Below are positions 43,104 to 52,780 of a stretch of 64,000 nt of DNA, piece after piece (position 1 is the first letter of the stretch; every line of letters begins with the position of its first letter). Source of the DNA: an uncultured Bacteroidales bacterium (GTDB taxonomy: Bacteria > Bacteroidota > Bacteroidia > Bacteroidales > FEN-979); NCBI GenBank assembly GCA_903903985.1, contig CAIVAT010000160.1:1-64000 (forward strand). Direction: 5' to 3'. Below the pieces are notes generated by a model that saw only the letters and a list, made by a program, of their open reading frames with translations, searched no databases and was not told the DNA's origin. The translations under genes were made by a program, and so were the position numbers.

Positions 43104-43186
43104 GATAAAAAAGGAAATATTTAGTACCTTCGCTGCTGGCAGGCAGTTTTCGCGCGTTCGCCGTATCGCTGTTTCACTCATTCACC

Positions 43187-43777
43187 ATGATTCCCTGGAG
43201 CCCGAAATTTCTTTATTACTTCATCCCCCTGATCAAAGCATCCAGATATCTGACATGGAGGTTTGGCCGGAAATTCCAGTGTTCAGGCATGAACCTTGAC
43301 AGGATCAGGGAGGTGCTCAGGCCGGGCATGATCATCCTCTCTCACAGGGAATTCCAGATATCAAATCTTTTCATTGATGGTTACTGGACCCATACAGCCA
43401 TGATCATGCCCAGGGATAAAATCATCGAAGCGACTGCGGAAGGGGTGAATATCCATGAACTTCGTGAATTTTTTATGAGAACCGATGATTTTGTGGTTCT
43501 TAAACCGAAATTCTGCGGCCGGGCAGAGATGGATAAAGCCTGCCGTCACGCCTCTGAAATTGTGGGGACTCCTTACAGTTTCGATTTCAACAATTCCGAC
43601 AACTCATTTTATTGTTCTGAACTGATCCTGAAAGTATATGCCAGGACCTGTTGCTGGGACGATAAAAGCCAGGGTGAACCGAGCGAATTCAAAAAGCTAT
43701 GTGACGGGAAAATTGTCCATCCTGCCAATTTGTATGACAATCACGATGCATGGGAAATCGTTTTTCAGTTAAATTGA
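43187..43777 (+). CDS. YiiX-type permuted papain-like hydrolase
   Basis: 196 residues, no signal peptide. A circularly permuted NlpC/P60-like (papain-like) pattern: LRPGMIILSHREFQ, GYWTHTAMIM with catalytic His near residue 67, KIIEATAEGVNIHEL with Glu, and NSFYCSELILKVYA with catalytic Cys near 145. Family members (YiiX and relatives) are predicted amidases or lipid acyl hydrolases. It ends one base before the MeaB gene, so they are co-transcribed, but no functional link is known. Confidence 0.78.
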   Translation: MIPWSPKFLYYFIPLIKASRYLTWRFGRKFQCSGMNLDRIREVLRPGMIILSHREFQISNLFIDGYWTHTAMIMPRDKIIEATAEGVNIHELREFFMRTDDFVVLKPKFCGRAEMDKACRHASEIVGTPYSFDFNNSDNSFYCSELILKVYARTCCWDDKSQGEPSEFKKLCDGKIVHPANLYDNHDAWEIVFQLN

Positions 43778-43778
43778 G

Positions 43779-44891
43779 ATGCCTGACAACACCAACCATA
43801 AAAGCGCCTTGCATGTAATGAAAGGCATCAGCCAGCCCTCTCAGATCAATGAAGAGGCTGCAAAAAAACCTCATTCACACAAGCCCAGGTCACTGACTAC
43901 CCAAGAGTATCTTGACGGGATATATTCCGGTAACCGAACCATTCTGAGCAAAGCAATTACGCTGATAGAAAGCAATTTAACCTCCCATCAGGAACAGGGG
44001 CAGGAGATCATTGCCGCCTGCCTGCAAAATCCAAAATCCAAAATCCAAAATCTAAACTCCAGAATCCGCATCGGCATTACAGGAGTTCCGGGAGTTGGTA
44101 AAAGTACATTCATAGAAGCCCTGGGAAAACACCTCACAGCAAAGGGGCATCAACTGGCGGTACTTGCCATCGACCCCAGCAGTTCAAGGTCGAAAGGCAG
44201 TATCCTGGGGGATAAAACCCGAATGGAAGCGCTGGCCGTCGACCCCAATGCTTTCATCCGTCCATCCCCTGCTTCCGGTTCGCTTGGAGGCGTGGCACGC
44301 AAAACACGTGAAACAATCATCCTGTGCGAAGCTGCCGGCTTTGATGTGATATTTGTTGAAACGGTGGGTGTTGGGCAATCAGAAACGACAGTACATTCCA
44401 TGGTAGACTTTTTCCTGTTGCTCATGCTGGCCGGTGCAGGTGATGAATTGCAGGGTATCAAACGGGGCATCATCGAAATGGCCGACGCCATTGTAATCAA
44501 CAAAGCCGATGGAGACAACATCAATAAGGCTAAAACAGCCAGGATTGAATATGCGAATGCATTACACCTCTTCCCTCCACCGGAAAGTGGCTGGGTTCCC
44601 AAAACTGATACCTGTTCATCTCTGACCATGGAGGGAATTGACCGTGTATGGGAAATGATCATGGAATATCAAAGAATTACAGAAAGCACCGGCTATTTTC
44701 ATAGGCGACGGATGGAACAGAACAGGCAGGTATTCAGGGAAACCATTGAAACGGGACTCCAGCACCACTTTTTTACCCAGAAGGAGATCAGCCATACCAT
44801 TGCCAGGGTGGAAGACGAAATAATGAATGGACAGGCAAACCCATACCAGGCGGCGACTGAGTTGCTGGAGAGGTATTTTCAGGGGCAGTGA
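43779..44891 (+). CDS. meaB: methylmalonyl-CoA mutase-associated GTPase MeaB
   Basis: 370 residues. Walker A GITGVPGVGKSTFIEALG near residue 105, then VLAIDPSSSRSKGSILGDKT, RMEALAVDPNAFIRPSPASG, FVETVGVGQSE and DAIVINKADGDN, all typical for MeaB/ArgK (G3E family). It protects and reloads B12-dependent methylmalonyl-CoA mutase. The mutase genes are not in this window. An AAAATCC-type tandem run at about 44030-44058 encodes NPKSKIQNLNS just before the GTPase core; it is in frame and probably lies in a loop. The gene ends in the first unit of an 8-bp tandem repeat. Confidence 0.9.
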   Translation: MPDNTNHKSALHVMKGISQPSQINEEAAKKPHSHKPRSLTTQEYLDGIYSGNRTILSKAITLIESNLTSHQEQGQEIIAACLQNPKSKIQNLNSRIRIGITGVPGVGKSTFIEALGKHLTAKGHQLAVLAIDPSSSRSKGSILGDKTRMEALAVDPNAFIRPSPASGSLGGVARKTRETIILCEAAGFDVIFVETVGVGQSETTVHSMVDFFLLLMLAGAGDELQGIKRGIIEMADAIVINKADGDNINKAKTARIEYANALHLFPPPESGWVPKTDTCSSLTMEGIDRVWEMIMEYQRITESTGYFHRRRMEQNRQVFRETIETGLQHHFFTQKEISHTIARVEDEIMNGQANPYQAATELLERYFQGQ

Positions 44892-45036
44892 CAGGGTAAT
44901 AGGGTAACAGGGTGACAGGGTAACAGGGTGACAGGGTAACAGGGTAACAGGGTAATAGGGAAAGAAGGGATAAGTGAACAGTAACCTTGTCACCTTGTCA
45001 CCCTATTACTTTGTTACCTTGTCACTTCATCACCCC
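44889..45036. repeat. 8-bp tandem repeat with inverted counterpart
   Basis: Nine units of AYAGGGTR fill 44891-44960 (ACAGGGTA, ATAGGGTA, ACAGGGTG and so on). After 20 bases, seven units of the complementary type (GTAACCTT, GTCACCTT, GTCACCCT, ATTACTTT) fill 44981-45036. The two halves could pair into a long imperfect hairpin between the convergent meaB and terC genes, where it could serve as bidirectional terminator. Confidence 0.8.
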
Positions 45037-46094
45037 CTCAATCTTCGTTTCAGTATGATATTCCGGATATTTGATGCCAGCACACTGACGACGAGGATAG
45101 AGGCAATGACAATCAGTGAAACATTGGTGGAAATATTAAACACTGAATGGATCAGCATTTTTGTTCCGACAAAAGCAAGCAGTCCGGCAAGGCCCATCTT
45201 CAGGAAGTGGAACCGGTTCATGATGTCCATCACCAGGAAAAAGAGGGAACGTAACCCCAGGATGGCAAAAATATTGGAGAAAAAGACGATAAAGGGATCC
45301 TGGGTTACCGAAAATACTGCCGGCACCGAATCGACTGCGAAAATCACATCGGTGAACTCGATGATCATCAACACGATAAAAAGAGGTGTCACAAAAAGCT
45401 TTCCCTGGTTGCGGACGAAAAATGTTTCTGCATGTTCATCCTGGCTGACATTGAAAAAGCGTGAAACCAACCTGACAACAGGGTGCTTTTCGGTATCAAT
45501 TTGTTCGTCGTTCGTGCCATAAAGAAAATCGTAGGCCATTTTCACCCCGATGATCAGCAGCATCACTCCAAAAACATAGAGAAACCAGGAAAAACGCTGG
45601 ATCAGGGCGCTCGCTGCAAAAATGAACAGAAACCGCATGATGATGGCGCCAATGATTCCCCAGAAAAGCACGCGCTTGAAATACTTCGGCTGGATGTTGA
45701 AGGAGATAAAAATCATCACGATCACGAATACATTATCCACCGATAAAGAATATTCGATCAGGTATCCGGTCAAATATTCCAATGACAGGTTCCTGTTATA
45801 AACGCTGATGGCCTGGTCGACTCCCAAACCTTTCAGGTCGATGGGATGGTGGAACTTTGTGATCCTGCCCTGTATCTCTTCCAGGGTATCACAGCCATGT
45901 ATCAAATTTCCATGGTAACGGATCAGAAAATAAAATACAACCGAAACCCCAACCCAGACGATTGTCCAGGTCAACGCTTCCTTCAAGGATAAGGCATGGT
46001 TTTTCTTCTGGAAAAATCCGAGGTCAATCCCGAGCATCACGGCAATAAAAAGGAGGAAGGAAGTAAAAAAAATAATTTCGTTGTGGTTGGACAT
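45030..46094 (-). CDS. TerC-family membrane protein
   Basis: 354 residues with about nine helices. TerC motifs: LGIDLGFFQKKNHALSLKEAL, EYSLSVDNVFVIVMIF with the acidic SVDN, and EFTDVIFAVDSVPAVFSVTQ. The paired Asp motifs are the putative metal-binding core. TerC relatives export Mn(II) or assist metal loading of exported proteins. The last codons lie in the inverted half of the 8-bp repeat. No tellurite-resistance genes accompany it. Confidence 0.9.
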   Translation of the reverse strand: MSNHNEIIFFTSFLLFIAVMLGIDLGFFQKKNHALSLKEALTWTIVWVGVSVVFYFLIRYHGNLIHGCDTLEEIQGRITKFHHPIDLKGLGVDQAISVYNRNLSLEYLTGYLIEYSLSVDNVFVIVMIFISFNIQPKYFKRVLFWGIIGAIIMRFLFIFAASALIQRFSWFLYVFGVMLLIIGVKMAYDFLYGTNDEQIDTEKHPVVRLVSRFFNVSQDEHAETFFVRNQGKLFVTPLFIVLMIIEFTDVIFAVDSVPAVFSVTQDPFIVFFSNIFAILGLRSLFFLVMDIMNRFHFLKMGLAGLLAFVGTKMLIHSVFNISTNVSLIVIASILVVSVLASNIRNIILKRRLRG

Positions 46095-46203
46095 TTGGGG
46101 TTAGAAATCGGGTTATGGCAATAGATGCGATTTTCGATTTACGATTCTGGAATGACGCGTGACGAGTGTAAAGCAACAGGGTAACAAAATTATAAAAAAT
46201 TCT

Positions 46204-46211
46204 TACTTTTG
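46204..46211 (+). promoter_or_regulatory. predicted -7 element of glutamine synthetase gene
   Basis: TACTTTTG, a perfect TAnnTTTG match, 34 bases before the start codon at 46245. A -33 TTG at normal spacing is not evident. Confidence 0.5.
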
Positions 46212-46244
46212 TGCGTACTTCAATTTACCTGAAATATAAAGCCC

Positions 46245-47750
46245 ATGAACGAACACATCTCTCTGAATCCCAATACACTTGTTAGCTTTCTCGACAAACC
46301 GGCCGATGATTTCACCAAAGCGGACCTGATCCGTTTTATTGAAGCCCAGGGCATCCAGATGCTGAATTTCCGTTATTCTGCCGCCGATAGCCGTTTAAAA
46401 ACACTGAATTTCATCATTAAGGACCGGCAGCATCTCGACAGTATTCTTTCTGCCGGTGAACGGGCTGACGGTTCAAGCCTCTTCCCCAACTATGTGGAAG
46501 CCGGTTCCTCCGATCTGTATGTGATTCCCAGGTACCGATCAGCCTTTGTAAACCCTTTTTCTGCGATTCCTGCGCTGGATATTCTATGTTCCTACTACGA
46601 CAAAGACGGGCAGCCATTTGCCAATTCCCCGGAATACATCCTGCGGAAATCACATGAAGTACTGAAACAAACGACAGGTTTTTCATTTGAAGTAATGGGG
46701 GAACTGGAATATTACATCATCAGCGAGCAGGATCGTTTGTATGAAGCGGTCGATCAGCGCGGGTACCACGAATCATCGCCGTTTTGCAAATGGGAAAAAC
46801 TGCGCATCGAAGCAATGCAAGCCATCGCCAAATGCGGTGGGTTTATCAAATATGGCCATTCTGAAGTTGGCAATTTCACGGAGGCCGGCCTCTCCTTTGA
46901 GCAAAATGAGATTGAATTTACACCGACCCGTCTCGAGGATGCCGCCGACCAGCTGCTGATCGCCAAGTGGATCCTCCGTTCCCTGGCATACAAATATGGC
47001 GTTACTATTACTTTTGCGCCCAAGATCACAACAGGAAAGGCCGGGAGCGGCATGCATGTGCACACCCGCCTGATGAAAAACGGCAGCAGCGTGATGCTTG
47101 ACGATGGGAAACTATCTGATACCGCCAAAAAAGCAATCGCAGGGTACCTTGATCTGTCACAGTCCCTGACAGCTTTCGGGAACATGATCCCCACAAGCTA
47201 TTTCCGCCTCGTACCGCACCAGGAAGCGCCGACCAATATCTGTTGGGGCGATCGCAACCGTTCGGTACTTGTTCGTGTACCGCTTGGCTGGGGGAACAAA
47301 CACAACATGATTGTGGATGCCAACCCGCAGGAGACTGAAACACAGAAGGGTTTCGGAAGCCGGCAGACGGTGGAGTTCCGCTGCCCTGACGGTTCGGCCG
47401 ACATCTATTTGTTATTTGCCGGTTTAACCGTGGCTGCCCGCCATGGCATTGAGATGGAGCATGCACTGGCCTTTGCCGAAAAAACCTATGTGGATGTCAA
47501 TATTTTTGAAGAAAAGCACCATTCACGGGTGAGTCAACTGCAGCAATTGCCGCTCTCATGCTGGCATTCAGCTGAAGCGCTTGAAAAACAACGTAAAATT
47601 TATGAAGCGCATGGAATCTTCCCGCCTAAGATTGTTGACGGACTGATCAGGTATTTGAAAAACTTCAATGACCAGAACCTCAGAGAATCCATAAAAGACA
47701 ATGAGAAGGAGGTCATGAAGCTTGTGAACACCTATTTACACTGCGGTTAA
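46245..47750 (+). CDS. glnA: glutamine synthetase, type I-like
   Basis: 501 residues. Beta-grasp domain 1-115 and catalytic domain after it. Motifs: GELEYYIIS (E-x-E metal site), FEQNEIEFTP, ATP/metal loop PKITTGKAGSGMHVHTRL, NRSVLVRVP (Arg of glutamate flap) and VEFRCPDGSADIYLLFAG. It makes glutamine from glutamate and ammonia in the cytoplasm. The N-terminal 45 residues (DDFTKADLIRFIEAQGIQML) match the bacterial type I-beta/alpha group found in Bacteroidetes next to the better known type III. Adenylylation Tyr motif is not obvious. Confidence 0.9.
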   Translation: MNEHISLNPNTLVSFLDKPADDFTKADLIRFIEAQGIQMLNFRYSAADSRLKTLNFIIKDRQHLDSILSAGERADGSSLFPNYVEAGSSDLYVIPRYRSAFVNPFSAIPALDILCSYYDKDGQPFANSPEYILRKSHEVLKQTTGFSFEVMGELEYYIISEQDRLYEAVDQRGYHESSPFCKWEKLRIEAMQAIAKCGGFIKYGHSEVGNFTEAGLSFEQNEIEFTPTRLEDAADQLLIAKWILRSLAYKYGVTITFAPKITTGKAGSGMHVHTRLMKNGSSVMLDDGKLSDTAKKAIAGYLDLSQSLTAFGNMIPTSYFRLVPHQEAPTNICWGDRNRSVLVRVPLGWGNKHNMIVDANPQETETQKGFGSRQTVEFRCPDGSADIYLLFAGLTVAARHGIEMEHALAFAEKTYVDVNIFEEKHHSRVSQLQQLPLSCWHSAEALEKQRKIYEAHGIFPPKIVDGLIRYLKNFNDQNLRESIKDNEKEVMKLVNTYLHCG

Positions 47751-47833
47751 GAGCCCGAATACCTCTCCCCCAACCCATCCCAGGAAAAGGAAGGGGAGTA
47801 CGTTCACCATATCTGAAAACTCAAACCTGGAAC

Positions 47834-48979
47834 CTAAACCACTGTTTCGCGGTAGACAATGCCCCGATCTTTCAGTCCGTCAAGCAAATAGGCCACACAT
47901 TCGGGCTGCCTTCCGATGAATTCCGGCACCGAGATGCCTTTTCGCGTATAGAGTCCGTCCGCGATCATTCGCAGGGCGACCGTTGCCGAATAGCCTGTGG
48001 TGCGGGCCATCGAATGGATGCGGGTCGCAGCATCATATTTGTCGAAAAGATCCCAGGTATATCGCATCATTTTTCCTTCCTTTTTCCCTTCCACCATCAC
48101 CTGCATTACCGTGATGTCAACTTCACCATCCAGCAGTTTCCATTTAGGGAACAGCAATCTGGCAGTCAGATCCATGGGTTTGATGCGGACGCCCCGAACC
48201 TCGATCTCCTCCTGGCTGAAAAAACCGGTTTCGCGCAATACCCGCATTTTTTCGATGTGCCCCGGATAACGCAGTGTTTTCTCCTTCATGTTGGGGCATT
48301 TCACTGTATGGGCCAGGGAACGAAGTCCGTCGGTATTAAAGGCCTCCAGTGTGCCGATACCCGGAAAGTTGATCAATTCAGGATCGGAAAGGGCAGGTTT
48401 TACGATAAGTTTTCCGTTTTCAATATAGCGGGCGGGCCGGGTGTATTCTTCAATTACATCGACCGGTGAAAAGACCGCCTTGTATTCATATGGCCATTCG
48501 CGGATCTCGGGAAGGCCGCCCACCATGTAAAGGATATTTTCCGTTTCATCCAGGAGGTGATCAGCATAACCGATGAGAACGTTGCACATGCCCGGGGCGA
48601 CTCCCATATCCATGATGGCGGTGACATTGTTTTTACGTGCCAGCTCATCGAGTTCAAAGGGATCTTCGATGAAAAAGGCGATGTCGACCACATTTTTCCC
48701 TGCCCCGATGATGGCTTTCAACGTTTGAAAACCCATGAAACCCGGCACAGCATTGATCACCATATCATAATCCTTAACAAGGTGAGCCACCCTGACAGGG
48801 TCACTTAGATCGGCAACAATTGTTTTCAAGCCGGTTTTGGCAGATGGTTGCTGGTCAGCAACATGTTGAAGTGCTGGTTGGCTGATATCGGCAACAGTCA
48901 CATCGAATTTCGGATCTGCAAGGAGATCGAGTGCCATGGGTCCGCCCACGAGGCCGGCGCCGAGAACGATCACTTTCAT
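47834..48979 (-). CDS. saccharopine dehydrogenase-family oxidoreductase
   Basis: 381 residues. N-terminal Rossmann motif VIVLGAGLVGGPMALDL, then DYDMVINAVPGFMGFQTLKA and MDMGVAPGMCNVLIGYA, typical of the Sacchrp_dh_NADP group. The C-terminal catalytic domain has GGLPEIREWPYEYKAVFSP. Members act in lysine degradation (saccharopine, LYS9-like) or polyamine synthesis (carboxynorspermidine). The exact substrate is not clear; the lack of lysine genes around it leaves this open. Confidence 0.85.
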   Translation of the reverse strand: MKVIVLGAGLVGGPMALDLLADPKFDVTVADISQPALQHVADQQPSAKTGLKTIVADLSDPVRVAHLVKDYDMVINAVPGFMGFQTLKAIIGAGKNVVDIAFFIEDPFELDELARKNNVTAIMDMGVAPGMCNVLIGYADHLLDETENILYMVGGLPEIREWPYEYKAVFSPVDVIEEYTRPARYIENGKLIVKPALSDPELINFPGIGTLEAFNTDGLRSLAHTVKCPNMKEKTLRYPGHIEKMRVLRETGFFSQEEIEVRGVRIKPMDLTARLLFPKWKLLDGEVDITVMQVMVEGKKEGKMMRYTWDLFDKYDAATRIHSMARTTGYSATVALRMIADGLYTRKGISVPEFIGRQPECVAYLLDGLKDRGIVYRETVV

Positions 48980-49052
48980 ATTGTCAGTATTAAATTAAAT
49001 TGTTGAACATAAAATATCACCTGCTCCGCGCAGGCGCGAAGATACAAAAACC

Positions 49053-50975
49053 CTATTCAATGGTCAGCTCCTGTATTTCGCCGACATAGTCCACTTTTGG
49101 AAATGGAATATTGTCTTGTGAATAAGCCGATCCCACCCACCATTTGGTGTTATGAAACTCCTGAGTGATGATGAGCAGCATCTGGTTATTCGGTATGGAG
49201 GTCACTTTGTCATCCATGTAACCAACCACATGCATTTTGTCTTTCGACGGCCCGATACGCCATATGATTTTATCGGGTTGCCAATCGATTTGAAAATAAT
49301 AAAAGGAAGAGCCAAAGAGCTCGTCATCGCGTTCGGGTGTTTTTTGGGTCAGGGCACGGTAACTTTTATCCCAGCGGTGCGCCCAAAATATCTTCTCATC
49401 ATAACGCACCGGGTAACAACCATCATGAAATTCGGAAGGTTGCCAGCAGGCCATATCCCAATTGGTGCATGAAACCATGATCTTGTCATCATCGGCCAGA
49501 ATTTCTTCAGGGAATGGTACATTCCAGTTCAACACATTGTTTTGATCATCGATCCCGTTGCTGTATGCCGGAGGTAAAACCCACGATGGACAGTATGGCA
49601 CTGTTTTCAGGATTTCAAAATCTATCTCGGAATAGCCGACATTCTTCACCCGCGGATCCTGCTGCCCGCCATAATAATTGGCCATATAGCCGTTTTTGTT
49701 GCAATCGCGGCGGAAATTCCAATCCGCCTGGCTCTGTGTGATGAGCCAGATGGCATTGGTGAGCCCGTTCCACATGTTGTTTTTATTCAGCAACTCGCTC
49801 AGTTTGCATTTCACGGTGTATTTGCCAAAGGTCATCCCGTGGCGGGTGATCACTCCGACATTTTGTTTCTGCCATTTACCAAATTCCGATTTCGGGTTGC
49901 GGATGGTGATGGTGTGTTTCACCGGGTCAGAGATGACCGTTTGACATGGATGCGGCGCCACGGATGCGGTAATCGCCACCAGCTCCTCCTTGCGGTAAAA
50001 ACGCTTGTTCCAGTTATAGTCCATGCGCGAGTAATTGTCGTTGAGCACATCGGCAATCACAGGGATGTTGTTCATTTTGGTTGTAGGGTCGATAAAATGG
50101 ACAAACTGTTCAAACGCTGCCTTATTGTAAAGAGCCGGATCCTGTCCACAGCAGTCAGTTTTCGACTTGTCTGCCTCTTCTTTGGAGTAAGCGGATGGGT
50201 TGATGTAGATACCGCTTCCGGGATCGGGACGGGCAACTACGGTCAACACCTCCTGGTATTTCTGAACGATCGTGTTTTTCAGCGATTTGCCAGCTCCGTA
50301 AAGAAAATAAAAATACGGGTTTACAAACCCCTGTTCATTTTTAAGGCTGATGTTTTGAACATTCTCGGGGATCTGTTTCTGCTTCACCATCTCCACCGTG
50401 GCCACCACCAGTAAAAAGCTGTAATTGCCAACCCGGAGGTTGCGTTTCCAGCGATCATTTTTATCCTGGTCAAAGTACTGCCTTTCATTCCTTGGGTTAC
50501 CAACGATGCGGAACTGGCTTTTAACAATATGAAAATCATTGTCGGCCGGGATAGCCCCGGTTTCAGTAAAAGTTTTTGTTACATCTTCCCAGCTTCCGTA
50601 GAAATTTTCCCAGGCACAAGGGTGCTGCCTGGTGCTGTCGGCCCCATCGCGTTCCGGGAATTTATAGGACTCGTTCTGGTAGTATATCTTAAATGCAAAA
50701 TTTTGCGGCACTTTCCCGGTGTTTTTCAACTTGAATTCCAGGTTAAAAAAACCGCCTTCCACCTGCTGAATCCCCGGGATCACAAAGCCCTGTTTCATGG
50801 CTTCAGCATAGTCGAGAAAAAGCGTCAGCCCCTGCTTCCAGTTTGCGATTGGGTTAAAGTCCTTCACAATAAACTGTTCGCTTGCAACCTCCGGCGATCT
50901 GTTCGATTGCCCGCAGGAGATAAACAAACCGGGAAGAAACAGGACGAGCAGCATATATCGGAGTGAACTGGGCAT
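49053..50975 (-). CDS. GH16-like lipoprotein
   Basis: 640 residues. Signal peptide with lipobox ending FISC (LPGLFISCGQSN), so a lipoprotein on the membrane surface. The first half (about 25-310) is not recognised but beta-rich. The second half has a concanavalin-like fold with GH16 catalytic signature SEIDFEIL near residue 446 (nucleophile Glu, Asp, acid/base Glu), preceded by TVKCKLSELLNKNNMWNGLT and followed by FGSSFYYFQIDWQPDKIIWR. GH16 enzymes cut beta-glucans, agar and similar galactans. It is the last gene of a four-gene operon with gaps of 10 bases, so it likely trims or modifies a polymer handled by the operon. Confidence 0.78.
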   Translation of the reverse strand: MPSSLRYMLLVLFLPGLFISCGQSNRSPEVASEQFIVKDFNPIANWKQGLTLFLDYAEAMKQGFVIPGIQQVEGGFFNLEFKLKNTGKVPQNFAFKIYYQNESYKFPERDGADSTRQHPCAWENFYGSWEDVTKTFTETGAIPADNDFHIVKSQFRIVGNPRNERQYFDQDKNDRWKRNLRVGNYSFLLVVATVEMVKQKQIPENVQNISLKNEQGFVNPYFYFLYGAGKSLKNTIVQKYQEVLTVVARPDPGSGIYINPSAYSKEEADKSKTDCCGQDPALYNKAAFEQFVHFIDPTTKMNNIPVIADVLNDNYSRMDYNWNKRFYRKEELVAITASVAPHPCQTVISDPVKHTITIRNPKSEFGKWQKQNVGVITRHGMTFGKYTVKCKLSELLNKNNMWNGLTNAIWLITQSQADWNFRRDCNKNGYMANYYGGQQDPRVKNVGYSEIDFEILKTVPYCPSWVLPPAYSNGIDDQNNVLNWNVPFPEEILADDDKIMVSCTNWDMACWQPSEFHDGCYPVRYDEKIFWAHRWDKSYRALTQKTPERDDELFGSSFYYFQIDWQPDKIIWRIGPSKDKMHVVGYMDDKVTSIPNNQMLLIITQEFHNTKWWVGSAYSQDNIPFPKVDYVGEIQELTIE

Positions 50976-50985
50976 AAATCGTTAA

Positions 50986-52770
50986 TTATTTGTTTGCCGG
51001 AAGCGAATAAAGATGAATAAAATCTGGGAGGATGTCCTGATAATGACGCGTTTTTGACACATGGCCGATGGCCAGGAATGAACCACGTGATGGATTCAGA
51101 AAGTTTCCCGGTATGAGTTTTAAGGATTCGTAGTACCTGGGACTCTGATCGCGGTCATAGCCATGAAAATCAACAGTTGAAACAATATTGAAGGTCGTAT
51201 CGTTAAAGATGATCTCTTTCAGGTCATACCGCCAGTCACGGTTATAGCGGTAAATGATCATTTTCCTGCCATCGCAGGAGGCGGTGAAAAAAGCATCCGC
51301 AGGTTTGAGCGTGTCCAGGCCATAGGTTTTCCCCAGGTAATTTTGCTTTTCGCTGAAAACCGGCTCCCATTTTCCGGCGGAAATATTCAATTTTCTCAGG
51401 GAGTAAGCATATTTCCCATCACTTTTATTTCGGGTGACGGTTAAAACAACATCGTGTGCCAGGACAGGGAAAAAACGGCCGATCGAAATGCCGATGTCCT
51501 TGATATTACGGTTCCACTCATTTATCGGTTGATTGTCATCCCCGGATAAAATTTTCCAGGAACCACCTGTTTTTCCATCCGGCTCGAACATCTTCAACCC
51601 CCATGACCCATTGTCCCCGATTTCAAGGATTTCGGTCCGGCCATCGCCATTGAAATCGCCGGCATGAATTGATCCTGCCGGGGTTCCTGACCTCCAAAGG
51701 ACATTCAAACTTGTTTGCAGGCCATCGGCACTGTTGCAGATGTTTTCAACCGGGTTGAATACGCCCAGAAGACAACCTTTCTCTCCGATCACCATCAACT
51801 GATCGGTCCGGGTTGACAGAAATCTTCCTTTTACAATCTTTTTTACGGGGCCAACAGCCGATAATGCCGCAGCGTTGTTCAGGTTGATTCTTCTGAATTC
51901 ACCTTTATCCCGGCAAAAGGCATAGGTGGCTATCCTGCCATCCTTGCGGATTACAGAAAGCCCATCGTTGCCTGTGTTAAAAAAATCGCCGGCAACAGCA
52001 AAATCATCCGGCCCGATTTCGCCAGGCGTGATGGGTTTATGAACCAATTCCCTTTCCAAAACAGAAACCTGGAAGGGAGGGTAGTTGAACTTCGGGATAA
52101 ATCCTGCCGGCCTGGTCATGTCGACCCTGGCTGAATCACCACGCCGGTCAACTGCACCTCCAAAGGAGATGAAATAATCATCAACGAGGATATCGGTGCT
52201 GCTGTTGTTCCAGAAATAAACCTGGAGTTTGTAACCGGGTTTAAAGGAAACAGAGGCAAGATCAAAGTATGTACTAATTTTAAACCACTTTCCCCTGGGA
52301 ACTTCCGGATCATTCAGAGAGAGCCCCTGCCAGCAAACATTGACTCCCACTTCGTTGGAAGCCGTAAAAACAAGGCGTCCCTTCACTTCATTTTTCGTAG
52401 GAAACACATATACCCAGGCGCTTAATGCCACTGCCTTCAGGTTTTCAATGCCGATCTCCCCGGCGCTTCGTTCCACCACAATGCTGAAGCTGTTCTGCCC
52501 GAATGCTTTTACCGAATATTGGCCCGAATGGGCCACACCTTTGTAAAACCCTCCGGGCATGTCTTTACCTGGCGCAACTTCAAAGTCATAATAAAGTGTA
52601 TGCGGGGAAAGGTTGCTGGTTTTCCCCGGGGTGACAAACTCTTTTTCCGAACCTGCCGGCATTTTAACGACCTTGGTAAACGGAAAATATTTCAGCCCCA
52701 ATGCCAGTACGACAACAGAAAGAAGCAGCAACAGGCCAAAAATGAGGAGTCTCTTATTTTTTTTATTCAT
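50986..52770 (-). CDS. membrane-anchored FG-GAP/beta-propeller-like protein
   Basis: 594 residues. One N-terminal membrane helix (LLIFGLLLLLSVVVLALGL, about 8-27). A jelly-roll-like module follows at about 50-200 (HTLYYDFEVAPGKDMPGGFY, LVFTASNEVGVNVCWQG), comparable to carbohydrate-binding modules. The rest is a beta-propeller with FG-GAP/VCBS-like repeats: DFAVAGDFFNTGNDGLSVI, GSIHAGDFNGDGRTEILEI with an EF-like Ca loop. Extracytoplasmic and possibly a scaffold or binding protein. It lies 10 bases from both neighbours in the operon. Confidence 0.75.
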   Translation of the reverse strand: MNKKNKRLLIFGLLLLLSVVVLALGLKYFPFTKVVKMPAGSEKEFVTPGKTSNLSPHTLYYDFEVAPGKDMPGGFYKGVAHSGQYSVKAFGQNSFSIVVERSAGEIGIENLKAVALSAWVYVFPTKNEVKGRLVFTASNEVGVNVCWQGLSLNDPEVPRGKWFKISTYFDLASVSFKPGYKLQVYFWNNSSTDILVDDYFISFGGAVDRRGDSARVDMTRPAGFIPKFNYPPFQVSVLERELVHKPITPGEIGPDDFAVAGDFFNTGNDGLSVIRKDGRIATYAFCRDKGEFRRINLNNAAALSAVGPVKKIVKGRFLSTRTDQLMVIGEKGCLLGVFNPVENICNSADGLQTSLNVLWRSGTPAGSIHAGDFNGDGRTEILEIGDNGSWGLKMFEPDGKTGGSWKILSGDDNQPINEWNRNIKDIGISIGRFFPVLAHDVVLTVTRNKSDGKYAYSLRKLNISAGKWEPVFSEKQNYLGKTYGLDTLKPADAFFTASCDGRKMIIYRYNRDWRYDLKEIIFNDTTFNIVSTVDFHGYDRDQSPRYYESLKLIPGNFLNPSRGSFLAIGHVSKTRHYQDILPDFIHLYSLPANK

Positions 52771-52780
52771 CCGGAAAAAG

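Noticed and set aside
42921-43181. Minus-strand 86-codon frame with FVAQLVEQLTLNQWVPGSNP
   Set aside because: It is the well-known false protein made by translating a tRNA-Lys gene; the tRNA structure is complete here.
45030-46094. Tellurite-resistance operon
   Set aside because: Only a TerC-family gene is present; no terABDEZ-type genes nearby.
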